Below, piece by piece: positions 45,533-56,820 of a DNA stretch of 64,000 bases. The stretch's first letter is position 1; each line of letters opens with the position of its first letter. Origin of the DNA: Nioella nitratireducens (GTDB taxonomy: Bacteria; Pseudomonadota; Alphaproteobacteria; Rhodobacterales; Rhodobacteraceae). The notes beneath the pieces were generated by a model that saw nothing but the letters and a program-made list of their open reading frames with translations, made no database searches and was not told where the DNA came from. Made by a program: the position numbers and the translations under genes. The DNA is taken from assembly GCF_001879715.1 (NCBI RefSeq), contig NZ_MNBW01000004.1, positions 62,001-126,000 of the forward strand. The letters are read 5' to 3'.

Positions 45533-45823
45533 TTACTCGGCCTCTTCCACCAACACCAGATCGCGTTCCGACGCGCCCTTGGCATGGCTCAGCGCCTCTT
45601 GGTAGCGCGCCGATTCATAGCAGGCATTGGCCGCCTCCAGAGATGGAAAGCGGGCCACCACGTTGCGGGCGTGCTCGCGGCCTTCCTTCTGGATGTAGTT
45701 ACCGCCACGCGCGAGGAAAACGCCGCCATGTTCGGAAATCGCCTCGGTCGCGATGGCCGCGTATTTCTTGTAGGCCTCTTCGTCCGTCACCGTCACATGG
45801 GCGATCCAGAATGCACCTGCCAT
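45533..45823 (-). CDS. DUF1330 family protein
   Basis: A 96-residue ferredoxin-fold (dimeric alpha/beta-barrel-like) protein of unknown function. The family pattern is visible in FWIAHVTVTDEEAYKKYAAIATEAISEHGGVFLARGG and VVARFPSLEAANACYESARYQEAL. The ATG follows the alaS stop by 3 nt, with GGGAG inside the end of alaS, so it is translated with alaS. A functional link to AlaRS is not known. Confidence 0.88.
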   Translation of the reverse strand: MAGAFWIAHVTVTDEEAYKKYAAIATEAISEHGGVFLARGGNYIQKEGREHARNVVARFPSLEAANACYESARYQEALSHAKGASERDLVLVEEAE

Positions 45824-45826
45824 GGT

Positions 45827-48490
45827 TCAAACTCCCTTCAATACGTCTTCTGCTGCGGCGATGGCCTTGTCGGCCCCGCCGATATCCTTGCCACCGCCTT
45901 GCGCCATGTCGGGTCGGCCACCGCCACCCTTGCCGCCAAGCTCGACCACGGCCGCTTTCAGCAGATCCACCGCCGACAACCGGTCGGTCAGATCAGCGCT
46001 GACCCCGGCGGCCACGGCGACCTTGCCCCCCGCTTCCGCCATCAGCAGCACGGCAGAACCCTCGCCCATCCGCGCCTTGTGCTCGTCGATCAGGCCCGGC
46101 AGATCCTTGCCCGTCACGCCCTCCAGCACCTGCGCAAGGAAGGTGATGCCGTTCACCTGCTTGTCCGCCGGGGCAGAAGAACCCCCGCCACCCGCCATGG
46201 CAAGCTGCTTGCGCAGTTGCGACACCTCGTTTTCCAACGACCGTCGCTCGGACATCAAGCCCTGCACCCGGTCAAGCACCTCACCCGGCTGGGTCTTGAG
46301 CGCCGCCGCCACGCGGCCAAGCCGGGCGTCCTGTGCGCTGAGGTGGTTGAAGGCCGCAGCCCCGGTCAGTGCCTCGATCCGACGCACCCCCGCGCTGGAG
46401 GCGCTGTCACCAAGCGTCACGAACAGGCCGATATCGCCGGTCTGCTTCACATGGGTGCCGCCGCAAAGCTCCAGAGAATAGGTCTGGCCATCGGCTCCCT
46501 TGCCCGATCCGGCAAGCTTGCCCATCGAGACCACGCGGACCTCGTCGCCGTATTTCTCACCGAAAAGGGCCTGCGCGCCGAGACCACGGGCATCGTCCGG
46601 TGTCATGATCCGGGTTTCCACCGGGGCATTCTGACGGATGAAGGCGTTGACCTCTTCCTCGACCCGTTTCAGCTCATCCTCGGTCAGCCCCTTGGAATGG
46701 CTGAAGTCAAAGCGCAGCCGGTCCGGCGCGTTGAGTGAGCCGCGTTGTGCGACGTGATCGCCAAGCGCGCGCCGCAGCGCCTCGTGCAGCAGGTGCGTCG
46801 CCGAATGGTTGGCGCGGATCGTGCTGCGCCGCGCGTGATCTACCTCCAGTTCTGCGGCCTGCCCCTTGGTGATCTCGCCCTGTGCGATTTCGGCCATGTG
46901 CAGGAACAGCCCCGCAACCTTCTTGGTGTCCGTGACGGTGGCCACGCCGCTGTCGGTCCTGATGGTGCCGGTATCGCCCACCTGGCCACCGGATTCACCA
47001 TAGAACGGGGTCTGGTTCATGATCAGCACCACGCTGTCGCCCTTGGTGGCCACGTCTGCCTCGGTCGCCGCCTTGACCACGGCCACGATCTGGCCCTCTG
47101 CCGTTTCGGTATCGTAACCAAGAAATTCGGTCGGCCCGTTGGTCTCTTCAAGGTCAAACCAGATCGCGGCATCCGCCGTCTCACCCGAGCCGGACCACGC
47201 CGCGCGGGCCTTGGCCTTCTGTTCGGCCATCGCGGCGTCGAAGCCGTCAGTATCGACCGAACGGCCTTGTTCACGCAGCGCATCCTGCGTCAGGTCGAGC
47301 GGGAAGCCGTAAGTGTCATAGAGCTTGAACGCCGCCTCGCCGGGCAGCGCCGCGTCCTCTGGCAGATGCGCCAGCTCGTCATCCAGCAGACGCAGGCCGC
47401 GATCCAGCGTCTGGCGGAAGCGGGTTTCCTCCAGCTTCAGGGTTTCCTCGATCAGCGCCTGCGCCCGGCCCAGTTCCGGGTAGGCCTGCCCCATCTGGCT
47501 GACAAGCGACGGCACCAGCCGGTGCATCAGCGGATCCGCCGCGCCCAACAGATGCGCGTGCCGCATTGCCCGCCGCATGATCCGGCGCAGCACGTAGCCG
47601 CGCCCTTCGTTCGACGGCATCACACCATCGGCAATCAGGAACGAGGTCGACCGCAAGTGGTCCGCGATCACCCGGTGATGCACGTTCTTCGGGCCGTCGG
47701 GATCAACGCTTGTGGCATGGGCGCTCGCCTCGATCAGCGCCCGCATCAGGTCGGTGTCGTAATTGTCGTGCTTGCCCTGCAACAGCGCGCCGATCCGCTC
47801 CAGGCCCATACCCGTGTCGATCGACTGCATGTCCAGTTCCCGCATCGAGCCGTCTTCGAACTGCTCGTTTTGCATGAACACGATATTCCAGATCTCGATG
47901 AAGCGGTCGCCATCCTCTTCCGGGCTGCCCGGAGGCCCCCCCCAGATATGGTCGCCGTGGTCGTAGAAAATCTCGGTGCAGGGCCCACAGGGACCGGTCG
48001 GGCCCATTTGCCAAAAATTGTCCGAGGTCGCGATGCGGATGATCCGGTCTTCCGGCACGCCAACCTTCTTCCAGATCTCGAACGCCTCGTCATCGGTGTG
48101 GTAGACCGTCGCCAGCAGGCGGCTCTTGTCGATGCCGAAATCCTTGGTGATCAGATCCCAGGCGAAAGGGATCGCTTCGGTCTTGAAATAATCGCCGAAA
48201 CTGAAATTCCCGAGCATTTCGAAGAACGTGTGGTGGCGCGCCGTATAGCCGACATTGTCGAGGTCGTTGTGCTTGCCCCCGGCCCGGACGCATTTCTGCG
48301 AACTGGTCGCGCGTGTGTAGTCGCGGTGCTCGACCCCGGTGAACAGGTTCTTGAACTGCACCATGCCCGAATTCGTGAACATGAGCGTCGGGTCGTTGCG
48401 CGGAACAAGCGGCGAGCTTGGGACCACTTCGTGCCCGTTACGAGCGAAGAAGTCGAGGAAGGTGGAGCGAATGTCGTTCAGGCTGGCCAT
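45827..48490 (-). CDS. alaS: Alanyl-tRNA synthetase
   Basis: An 887-residue class II synthetase. The aminoacylation domain starts at [28 protein letters not shown]. Editing-domain zinc motifs are HSATH and CGGTH ([15 protein letters not shown]). The C-Ala domain ends with [16 protein letters not shown], as usual. The ATG at 48490 gives the standard N-terminus. It is downstream of recA (142 bp with a terminator), a conserved alphaproteobacterial order. Confidence 0.97.
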   Translation of the reverse strand: MASLNDIRSTFLDFFARNGHEVVPSSPLVPRNDPTLMFTNSGMVQFKNLFTGVEHRDYTRATSSQKCVRAGGKHNDLDNVGYTARHHTFFEMLGNFSFGDYFKTEAIPFAWDLITKDFGIDKSRLLATVYHTDDEAFEIWKKVGVPEDRIIRIATSDNFWQMGPTGPCGPCTEIFYDHGDHIWGGPPGSPEEDGDRFIEIWNIVFMQNEQFEDGSMRELDMQSIDTGMGLERIGALLQGKHDNYDTDLMRALIEASAHATSVDPDGPKNVHHRVIADHLRSTSFLIADGVMPSNEGRGYVLRRIMRRAMRHAHLLGAADPLMHRLVPSLVSQMGQAYPELGRAQALIEETLKLEETRFRQTLDRGLRLLDDELAHLPEDAALPGEAAFKLYDTYGFPLDLTQDALREQGRSVDTDGFDAAMAEQKAKARAAWSGSGETADAAIWFDLEETNGPTEFLGYDTETAEGQIVAVVKAATEADVATKGDSVVLIMNQTPFYGESGGQVGDTGTIRTDSGVATVTDTKKVAGLFLHMAEIAQGEITKGQAAELEVDHARRSTIRANHSATHLLHEALRRALGDHVAQRGSLNAPDRLRFDFSHSKGLTEDELKRVEEEVNAFIRQNAPVETRIMTPDDARGLGAQALFGEKYGDEVRVVSMGKLAGSGKGADGQTYSLELCGGTHVKQTGDIGLFVTLGDSASSAGVRRIEALTGAAAFNHLSAQDARLGRVAAALKTQPGEVLDRVQGLMSERRSLENEVSQLRKQLAMAGGGGSSAPADKQVNGITFLAQVLEGVTGKDLPGLIDEHKARMGEGSAVLLMAEAGGKVAVAAGVSADLTDRLSAVDLLKAAVVELGGKGGGGRPDMAQGGGKDIGGADKAIAAAEDVLKGV

Positions 48491-48583
48491 CTTGGCGGGG
48501 CCCCTTTCCTGCAGGCAAATTGCGTCCCATGCGATGTAAACCCGGTCCGCCGCACTGTCCACAGGGCAATGGAGGCAAATGCG

Positions 48584-48608
48584 AAAGGCGGCCCACAGCG
48601 GGGCCGCC
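48584..48608 (-). terminator. Terminator after recA
   Basis: GGCGGCCC / GGGCCGCC, a perfect 8-bp stem with a 6-nt loop, is followed on the minus strand by TTTCGC. It lies about 25 bp after the recA stop codon. Confidence 0.7.
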
Positions 48609-48632
48609 CTGAAGAGTCAAAGGATGGGGGGA

Positions 48633-49700
48633 TCAGTCCTCGACCATGTCCTGATCGTCGTCGCCCATCTGGAAATCCAGTCCATGCGCGGCGCGGATCT
48701 TGTCTTCGATCTGCATCGCGACAGTCGTGTTTTCCCGCAGGAAGGTCTTGGCGTTCTCTCGCCCCTGCCCGATGCGTTCATCGCCATAGGAATACCAACT
48801 GCCGGATTTTTCAACCACGCCGGCCTTGACCCCAAGGTCGATCAACTCACCGGTCTTGGAGATGCCTTCGCCATACATGATGTCGAATTCCACCTGCTTG
48901 AACGGTGGTGCCACCTTGTTCTTGACCACCTTCACCCGGGTGGCGTTGCCGACCACCTCGTCACGGTCCTTGACCGAGCCGATGCGGCGAATGTCCAAGC
49001 GAACGGAACTGTAGAATTTCAGGGCGTTGCCGCCCGTCGTCGTTTCCGGGCTACCGAACATGACGCCGATCTTCATCCGGATCTGGTTGATGAAGACCAC
49101 CATGCATTTGGACCGCGAAATCGAGCCGGTGAGTTTGCGCATGGCCTGGCTCATCAGCCGGGCCTGCACCCCGACCGAGCTGTCGCCCATGTCGCCCTCA
49201 AGCTCGGATTTTGGGGTAAGGGCGGCGACCGAATCGACCACCACCATGCTGACCGCGCCGGAACGCACCAGCGTGTCGGTGATCTCCAGCGCCTGCTCAC
49301 CGGTGTCGGGCTGCGAAATCAGCAGTTCGTCCAGATCGACGCCAAGCTTTCTGGCGTAGAGCGGGTCCAGCGCGTGTTCTGCATCCACAAAAGCACAGAC
49401 CCCGCCCTTCTTCTGCTCTTCCGCGATACAGTGCAGCGTCAGCGTGGTCTTGCCGGAGCTTTCGGGACCATAGATTTCGATGATCCGCCCCTTGGGCAAG
49501 CCGCCGATCCCGAGGGCAATGTCGAGCCCGAGCGAACCGGTCGATGTCGACTCGATCTCGGCGACCGGATTGTCGGCGCCGAGCTTCATGATAGACCCTT
49601 TGCCGAACTGGCGTTCGATCTGGGCCAAAGCGCTGTCGAGCGCCTTTTGCTTGTCTGCGGATTTGCGGTCGGTCATGTCGAGAAGGTTCGCCGTTGCCAT
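48633..49700 (-). CDS. recA: Recombinase RecA
   Basis: A 355-residue ATP-dependent strand-exchange protein and LexA coprotease. The Walker A motif GPESSGKTT is at residues 78-86. The DNA-binding loop regions and an acidic C-terminus ([11 protein letters not shown]) are normal. AAGGAGCGGG lies before the ATG. A perfect GTTC-N7-GTTC LexA box is about 50 bp upstream, so SOS control is expected. Confidence 0.98.
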   Translation of the reverse strand: MATANLLDMTDRKSADKQKALDSALAQIERQFGKGSIMKLGADNPVAEIESTSTGSLGLDIALGIGGLPKGRIIEIYGPESSGKTTLTLHCIAEEQKKGGVCAFVDAEHALDPLYARKLGVDLDELLISQPDTGEQALEITDTLVRSGAVSMVVVDSVAALTPKSELEGDMGDSSVGVQARLMSQAMRKLTGSISRSKCMVVFINQIRMKIGVMFGSPETTTGGNALKFYSSVRLDIRRIGSVKDRDEVVGNATRVKVVKNKVAPPFKQVEFDIMYGEGISKTGELIDLGVKAGVVEKSGSWYSYGDERIGQGRENAKTFLRENTTVAMQIEDKIRAAHGLDFQMGDDDQDMVED

Positions 49701-49751
49701 TAATTCCCGCTCCTTATTTCACACCGCAGCACACGCGGCAATGATGCTCAT

Positions 49752-49766
49752 GTTCGCCTCTTGTTC
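49752..49766 (-). promoter_or_regulatory. LexA (SOS) box of recA
   Basis: GTTC-GCCTCTT-GTTC (GAAC-N7-GAAC on the recA strand) is the direct-repeat LexA box known from Rhodobacter and other alphaproteobacteria. It lies 52 bp upstream of the recA ATG and 118 bp upstream of the divergent gene at 49884. Confidence 0.8.
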
Positions 49767-49883
49767 TCAACTCCTTTTGGGACCAAAACGCGAACATTTC
49801 AAGTCAATTCTTGTGGAACCCAGTTTTTTCCGGGAAGGGTTAAAATTGCGTTTATGGTGATGGGAAAAGGGGAGACTTGGCGA

Positions 49884-50474
49884 ATGTTGGTGTTCTGGAA
49901 ACAGAAAATCGTGCTGCTGGCGGTGCCGAAAACGGGAACGACGGCCTTGGAATCGGCCCTGTTGCCCCATGCCAGCGCCGCTATTCTGGACCCACCGGGG
50001 CAAAAGCACGTGTCCGCCGCGCAGTATCGCAACCGGCTGTCGAAGTTTTTCGAACAACGCGGAAATCGCCCCATGGAAGTCTACGCCGTGATGCGCGAAC
50101 CGGTTGAATGGCTGGGCAGTTGGTATCGGTATCGCAGCCGCCCACAGCTCGATGGCAAATCGAATTCGACGGCGGGGATGAGCTTCGATGATTTCGTCGA
50201 TGCATGGCTTGCCCCGAAACGCCCGGATTTCGCCGATGTCGGGTCGCAGGCCACATTTCTGACCGATGACCAAGGGCGCCTCGCCGTGGATCGGGTCTTT
50301 CGCTACGATCAGATGTCCGACCTTGTAGACGTATTGGAGACGCGCCTTGAAACCTCGCTCGATCTGCCCCGCGCGAATGTCTCGCCGCAGGCGCCAGTCG
50401 CGTTGTCCGAGGCGATGCAGTCTCGATTGCACCGAGAGGCTGCGGCCGAATTCGATCTCTGGACCTGTATCTGA
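49884..50474 (+). CDS. Sulfotransferase-like protein
   Basis: A 196-residue protein with PKTGTTALESALL near residue 18, matching the PAPS 5'-phosphosulfate loop of sulfotransferases. MREPVEWLGSWYRYRS near residue 75 matches the 3'-phosphate-binding segment (normally RxPxxRxxSxY). It is short for the family and may be a minimal form. The acceptor is unknown. The ATG at 49884 has GGGGAGA about 8 nt upstream; an in-frame ATG at 49854 would add ten residues. It is divergent from recA and convergent with cckA. Confidence 0.72.
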   Translation: MLVFWKQKIVLLAVPKTGTTALESALLPHASAAILDPPGQKHVSAAQYRNRLSKFFEQRGNRPMEVYAVMREPVEWLGSWYRYRSRPQLDGKSNSTAGMSFDDFVDAWLAPKRPDFADVGSQATFLTDDQGRLAVDRVFRYDQMSDLVDVLETRLETSLDLPRANVSPQAPVALSEAMQSRLHREAAAEFDLWTCI

Positions 50475-50486
50475 CGCATGCCCCGG

Positions 50487-52790
50487 TCAGGGCAATTGCC
50501 GCTGAACGGTCATGGTCAGGTCCTGAAGGGTAAAGGGTTTCGCGAGGAATACCGAATTGGGCACCTTGGCCTCCATGGCATTCAGGACATCCTCGGCATA
50601 GCCCGACACGAAGACGACCTTGACGTCCGGGCGTGTTTTCAGCGCCTCGCATACCCATGTCGGCCCATCCATTCCGGGCATGATCACGTCGGTCACAAAG
50701 ATATCGACCGCCAGTTCCTGGTCGCGCAGCATGTCGAGGGCGACTTCGGCATTCTCGGCCTCCAACACGGTGAAGCCGCGCAACCGCAAGGCCCGTGAGG
50801 CGAAGGCCCGCACAGAAGCCTCGTCCTCGACCAGGAGAACGACGGCCTCCGCTCCGGTTTCCGATAGCTGGGTGGGAAACAACCTGGCTGTGTCCAGGTC
50901 CTCCTCGACGATCAGAGAGGGGTCATGCGCCGGGAAATAGAGGGTAAACGCCGAACCTTTGCCGACCACACTGTCGGCGAATACGAACCCGCCCGATTGC
51001 TTGACGATGCCATAGACCATCGACAGGCCCAGACCGGTCCCCTCTCCCGTGGGTTTGGTGGTGAAAAACGGCTCGAAAATTCGGGTTATCTGGTCCGGCG
51101 GAATACCGACACCTTCATCCGATATCCGGATTGTAACGTAGTCCCCCGGCGGCACCTCGGCCCGGTCTCGGCGGAGCGGGCTGGTAAGGGCAACAACCCG
51201 TGTTTCCACAAGGATCGTGCCCCCCTCTGCCATCGCATCGCGGGCATTGACGACAAGGTTCATGATCACCTGGTCCAATTGACGCCGGTCGACGCGGATC
51301 GGCTTCAACGCCGGATCGTGATCGAGCGTCAGCCCCACCCGTTCTCCCACCAGACGGTTGAGCAAGTGCGCAAGGTCCGACATGGACGCGCGCAGATCGA
51401 CGATCTCTGGGCGCATTGTCTGTTTGCGCGAAAAGGCGAGCAGTTGGCCGACGAGACTGGCCGCCCGGTTGGCATTCTGCTGGATCTGGGCAAGGTCGGC
51501 GAAATCGGGCTCGCCCTGGTCATGGCGCAACATCATCAGGTCGCAATGGCCGGTAATGGCCGTCAGCAAGTTGTTGAAATCATGGGCAATGCCACCGGCC
51601 AATTCGCCGATGGCCTGCATCTTCTGGCTCTGAACGAATTGTTGTTCCATCGACTTCAGGGCCGTTGCATCGTGCAGCACGCCCAGCAAGGTTGGCCCGC
51701 CCTCGCCCGTGATCCGGCCCAGGGTGATTTGCACGAAGCATTCTTCATCGCGCAGGCAGGCCCGCACCATTTCCGGGCGCGACGGTATCCGCTCTTCCAG
51801 CGTATCGGACAGCCAGTCGTTGATCGGGCGCCCCAGCCCCTCGACCACGTCCGACAGGTCCAGATCGCTGCCGGGATGAAGGTTGAGCAAGGTCTGGGCC
51901 CGCGGGTTCGCGGCCAGGATTCGGCCATCGCCTGCGATATGGACCAAGGCCACGGGCAGCGCCCCGAAGGCGCGCGCGGCAACGCTGTCTTCTACCGGCA
52001 GCAGGTCCACCGGCAGAATGTAAATCTCTCGGCGGCCATCCCCGCCCGATTGCAGGTCGATCGCCACGACCTCGATCCAGCCCTCTGCCCCCCTAAGACG
52101 CAGGCGCTGACCCGATTGCACCGGCAGGTGTTCGAACACATCGGACAGGGCGCGCTTGCGGTGGCCGAGCGTTCGCCGCATCGCGTCATTCATCGACAGG
52201 ATCGTGCCATTGCGGCTGACCACCATCATCGGCAGGCTTCCGGCGGCACCGCGGACGGGCGTGTCACCGCCATCTTCGACGCGCCAGATGGTTCCGGAGC
52301 CGACGCGATAGGCCGTGACAAAGACCGCCCCGCGCACCGTAACCACCGCTTCCTGCGCCGAGGGCGCGCGCACAAGCGTCGATTCCAGCCGAAAGGCGAC
52401 GGCAGAGGCATTGGGCAACGCCCTGGAAAGAGCGCGGGACATGGGCTGTCCCTGGCACGCGCCGAAACGGGTTTCAGCCGCGGGGTTCTGGGTCAGGATC
52501 GAGCCATGACGATCTGTGCAAAAGACCGGGGCGGGATCGGTCGCAGCGGTGGACATGGCCAGCGCGAGGCGGGCCTTGTCGCGCCGTTGGAGGCGATTGT
52601 GACCGATGCTGAGCAGCGCAGCAGAGGCGACGATCGAGGCAGAGACGGCCAGCGCCGACGCCTGAACGACCAACTCTTCCGCGATGAACGCCACCGGCAG
52701 ACAGGCAAGCGCGGCAAGGATGAGCACCCAAAACGGCCGCAGGCGCAAACGGGCTGTGCGCTTGCGCGCTACGATTGACTGTTCAGCCAC
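50487..52790 (-). CDS. cckA: Hybrid histidine kinase CckA
   Basis: A 767-residue sensor kinase/phosphatase that heads the CtrA phosphorelay through ChpT. Two membrane helices lie near residues 20-60, followed by PAS-like sensor domains to about 380. The DHp site is [21 protein letters not shown], an HDFNN-type histidine motif. The HATPase has [10 protein letters not shown] and [13 protein letters not shown], and a C-terminal receiver carries Asp in [14 protein letters not shown] place the start at the GTG 52790, which has GGAGG exactly 6 nt upstream; a GTG at 52826 has no ribosome site and would sit almost on top of the CtrA box. It follows the methyltransferase gene. Confidence 0.92.
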   Translation of the reverse strand: MAEQSIVARKRTARLRLRPFWVLILAALACLPVAFIAEELVVQASALAVSASIVASAALLSIGHNRLQRRDKARLALAMSTAATDPAPVFCTDRHGSILTQNPAAETRFGACQGQPMSRALSRALPNASAVAFRLESTLVRAPSAQEAVVTVRGAVFVTAYRVGSGTIWRVEDGGDTPVRGAAGSLPMMVVSRNGTILSMNDAMRRTLGHRKRALSDVFEHLPVQSGQRLRLRGAEGWIEVVAIDLQSGGDGRREIYILPVDLLPVEDSVAARAFGALPVALVHIAGDGRILAANPRAQTLLNLHPGSDLDLSDVVEGLGRPINDWLSDTLEERIPSRPEMVRACLRDEECFVQITLGRITGEGGPTLLGVLHDATALKSMEQQFVQSQKMQAIGELAGGIAHDFNNLLTAITGHCDLMMLRHDQGEPDFADLAQIQQNANRAASLVGQLLAFSRKQTMRPEIVDLRASMSDLAHLLNRLVGERVGLTLDHDPALKPIRVDRRQLDQVIMNLVVNARDAMAEGGTILVETRVVALTSPLRRDRAEVPPGDYVTIRISDEGVGIPPDQITRIFEPFFTTKPTGEGTGLGLSMVYGIVKQSGGFVFADSVVGKGSAFTLYFPAHDPSLIVEEDLDTARLFPTQLSETGAEAVVLLVEDEASVRAFASRALRLRGFTVLEAENAEVALDMLRDQELAVDIFVTDVIMPGMDGPTWVCEALKTRPDVKVVFVSGYAEDVLNAMEAKVPNSVFLAKPFTLQDLTMTVQRQLP

Positions 52791-52838
52791 CCTGATCCTC
52801 CGGCTCGATTCCTCGACCGCGATCACAGCAGAAAAGTC

Positions 52839-52854
52839 TTAATGCCCCCTTAAC
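52839..52854 (+). promoter_or_regulatory. CtrA box upstream of cckA
   Basis: TTAA-TGCCCCC-TTAAC is an exact match to the CtrA consensus TTAA-N7-TTAAC. It lies about 50-65 bp upstream of the preferred cckA start and overlaps the stop codon of the preceding methyltransferase gene. This suggests feedback of CtrA on cckA. Confidence 0.6.
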
Positions 52855-54016
52855 GCTCCGACGCGCCGTTTTGCAGTTCCGCGACGTAGAACCCGTCCGA
52901 GGCGTCAAGCGGGCCATAGCGGCGCTCTTGCAGAACTTGCCAATCAGACCCGGCCACCGCGGTGGCTACCACCCCCCCATTCTCGGCCTCCAGCATGGAA
53001 CAGGTCATGTAGATCACGCGTCCACCATGGCCGACAAGCCCTTGAGCTTGCGCGATAATATCTTGTTGCTGGCGCCCGAGATCAGCCAGCGATTCCGGCG
53101 TCAAGCGCCACTTCGCCTCGGGGTCGCGCCGCCATGTCCCCGACCCGGAACATGGCACATCGCACAACACCAGATCGTAGGGCGCATGACCCGGCACATC
53201 TTCGGTCGTCACGGATGTATAGGCCACACCGGCCCGCGCCGCGCGCTCTGCCAGGTCGGTCATGCGTTTGGGGTTGGCATCGTGGGCAAACAACATCGCG
53301 CGGGTGTGATCGGCAATGGCCAAGGTCTTGCCGCCACCGCCGGCGCAATAGTCCAAGATGCGTCCGGTTCCCGGCCAGTCGATCCCGGCGCAGGCCAGTT
53401 GCACAGACAGGTCCTGGATCTCGACAAGGCCGTCCGTGTAGACGATCGACTGGTGCAGCTTTCGCCGCCCCTCGACAACCTCCAGGGCGCTGGACAAGTC
53501 AGTTTTTATCGTTTCAATACCGTCTCTTGCCAGCCGATCCGCAACGTCTTCAGCCGTCGCTTTCCGCTGGTTGACCCGCAGGTAGAGCGGCGCGCGGGCC
53601 TGCAGGCAGGCCACCACATCATCGGCGCGATGCCCAAGGCTGTCGCGCAGCGGGACGTGCAACCAGTCGGGGATGTCTCGCCATGGGTCAAAGGCGGCGC
53701 CTGAAACGGAGGCCTCGGCAGACGACAGCGGGGCGGGTGCATGGCCCTCGCCCGTGAACAGCGTTTCGGGCGCAATCCCTTGCAGCCGCAGAAGGCCCGA
53801 CATCACGGACCGGCCCGCTTCCCCGCCGCCAAGCATCGCCGCGTTGCCCTTGCAGCGCAGCGCATCATAGACGTGGTCGCGCACCGCAGCCCGGTCCTTG
53901 GACCCGGCATAGCGCGCGCCACGGGCCCATCCGGTCAACGCCTTTTCGGCGGCGGTGCCGTCCAACCAGCGATCCAGAACCTCAATGGCCGCCGCAATGC
54001 GGGCCGCAGGGGTCAT
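52850..54016 (-). CDS. RsmB-type rRNA/tRNA m5C methyltransferase
   Basis: A 388-residue SAM-dependent NOL1/NOP2/Sun-family enzyme making 5-methylcytosine in RNA. The SAM-binding motif I is ILDYCAGGGGKTLAIA. Motif IV is CDVPCSGSGTWRRDP, with the PC resolving cysteine, and motif VI is YMTCSMLEAENG, with the TC nucleophile. The N-terminal part is shorter than the NusB-like domain of E. coli RsmB, so the exact target is uncertain. GAGGTGGTGCG precedes the ATG. It lies 28 bp after guaB and 59 bp before cckA. Confidence 0.88.
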   Translation of the reverse strand: MTPAARIAAAIEVLDRWLDGTAAEKALTGWARGARYAGSKDRAAVRDHVYDALRCKGNAAMLGGGEAGRSVMSGLLRLQGIAPETLFTGEGHAPAPLSSAEASVSGAAFDPWRDIPDWLHVPLRDSLGHRADDVVACLQARAPLYLRVNQRKATAEDVADRLARDGIETIKTDLSSALEVVEGRRKLHQSIVYTDGLVEIQDLSVQLACAGIDWPGTGRILDYCAGGGGKTLAIADHTRAMLFAHDANPKRMTDLAERAARAGVAYTSVTTEDVPGHAPYDLVLCDVPCSGSGTWRRDPEAKWRLTPESLADLGRQQQDIIAQAQGLVGHGGRVIYMTCSMLEAENGGVVATAVAGSDWQVLQERRYGPLDASDGFYVAELQNGASER

Positions 54017-54044
54017 CGCACCACCTCAAGAACGCAGGACAACC

Positions 54045-55526
<1,482 letters not shown>

Positions 55527-55694
55527 TCATTTGGCACGTCCCTATCTCATGGGTCGGGGGGAAGGGAAAGCCCAAAATCGAGTGCTGCGACGGGAAAACA
55601 ACCCCGCCCGTTGCCTCTCTGCCGCGTGCCGAGACATCCTTGGCCCAGGAGGACCGACCCCAAGTGGCCGACAAGGCCCTGCCCACGCCGCGCC

Positions 55695-56396
55695 TTAGCC
55701 GCGAAAGCCGGTCGCCACGACAAACTTCTCAGAGGAATCCGAGCGGCTCGCCTCGGGTTTGACATTGGCGACCTTGGTGAATTTCTGCTTGAGAAGCTGC
55801 TGCAAGTCGCCCTCGGCCCCGCCCGCCAGAACCTTGGCCACGAAAGTGCCGCCCTCTTCCAGCACGTCAAAGGCCAGATAGGCGGCGGCCTCGCACAGCG
55901 CGATGATGCGCAGGTGGTCGGTTTGTTTGTGCCCCGAGGCAGAGGCGGCCATGTCGCTCATCACAACGTCGGCCTTGCCGCCAAGCCAGGCCTTCACCTT
56001 GTCGTCGGCGCCGTCCTCCATGAAATCGAGCTGGTGGATCTCGCAGCCAGCGATCGGCTCGACCTCCTGCAAGTCGACGCCCAGAATGGTGCCCACCTTC
56101 TTGCCTGCCTTGTCGCCAAGCGCATTCACGCGCTTCACGGCCACCTGGCACCAACCGCCCGGCGCGCAGCCAAGATCGACGACCCGCGCGCCAGGCACGA
56201 GGAAGCGATACTTGTCGTCAAGTTCAAGGATCTTGAAGGCGGCCCGTCCGCGATAGCCCTCGCGCTTGGCGCGCAGCACATAGGGATCGTTGAGCTGACG
56301 CTCCAGCCACAGCGTCGAGGACAGCTTGCGCCCCCGGGCCGATTTGACCTTCACCCTCAATTCGCGCTGCCCGCGCCCGCTTGTCTTGCGTGCCAT
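55695..56396 (-). CDS. rlmE: 23S rRNA Um2552 2'-O-methyltransferase
   Basis: A 233-residue FtsJ/RrmJ enzyme that methylates U2552 of 23S rRNA late in 50S assembly. The SAM motif [15 protein letters not shown] and the catalytic tetrad are visible: Lys in [14 protein letters not shown], Asp in [17 protein letters not shown], Lys in FVAKVLAGG and Glu in [30 protein letters not shown] before the ATG 56396 sets the start. It has a basic N-terminal extension, normal in alphaproteobacteria. Confidence 0.94.
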   Translation of the reverse strand: MARKTSGRGQRELRVKVKSARGRKLSSTLWLERQLNDPYVLRAKREGYRGRAAFKILELDDKYRFLVPGARVVDLGCAPGGWCQVAVKRVNALGDKAGKKVGTILGVDLQEVEPIAGCEIHQLDFMEDGADDKVKAWLGGKADVVMSDMAASASGHKQTDHLRIIALCEAAAYLAFDVLEEGGTFVAKVLAGGAEGDLQQLLKQKFTKVANVKPEASRSDSSEKFVVATGFRG

Positions 56397-56511
56397 CCGA
56401 TGCCCTTCCTTGCGGCCCTGTTTACCCTGCCGTCCGGCCAACGGAAAGCCCCGTCACAACGCGTCCCACGCAGCCTAGCGGGCCACGCAACACCAGTCGT
56501 CAGGAAGGGAT

Positions 56512-56585
56512 TGGAGCGGGTAACGGGAATCGAACCCGTAACTTAAGCTTGGGAAGCTCGCGTGATACCTTTTCACCATACCCGC
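56512..56585 (-). tRNA. tRNA-Gly(CCC) with encoded CCA
   Basis: The acceptor stem GCGGGTA pairs with TACCCGC. The D arm is GTGA-AAAGGTA-TCAC, the anticodon loop TTCCCAA gives anticodon CCC, the T arm is ACGGG-TTCGATT-CCCGT, the discriminator is T, and CCA is encoded. The anticodon stem CGAGC/GCTTA has a C-A mismatch at the outer pair and a G-U next to it. It reads GGG glycine codons. Confidence 0.93.
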
Positions 56586-56820
56586 GCTCTGGGAGGCTGA
56601 GGTAATCCGGGCCGCGCGGACAGTCAAGACGCGTTCGATGGCTTTGCGGGCGCCGGGGGCACATTTCGCGGTCGACCGAACCGCCAATCTGCCCGGCATG
56701 ACAGACACGGTCCAGCCGATAGCGGTAACGGCAAGTGGCGCGCGCGGCGATGTGCGTTTGCGGCCCCCCCACCGAAACCGCGCGTGTTGGAATCCGGCAC
56801 GGCGGTTACCCCCTTGATCG

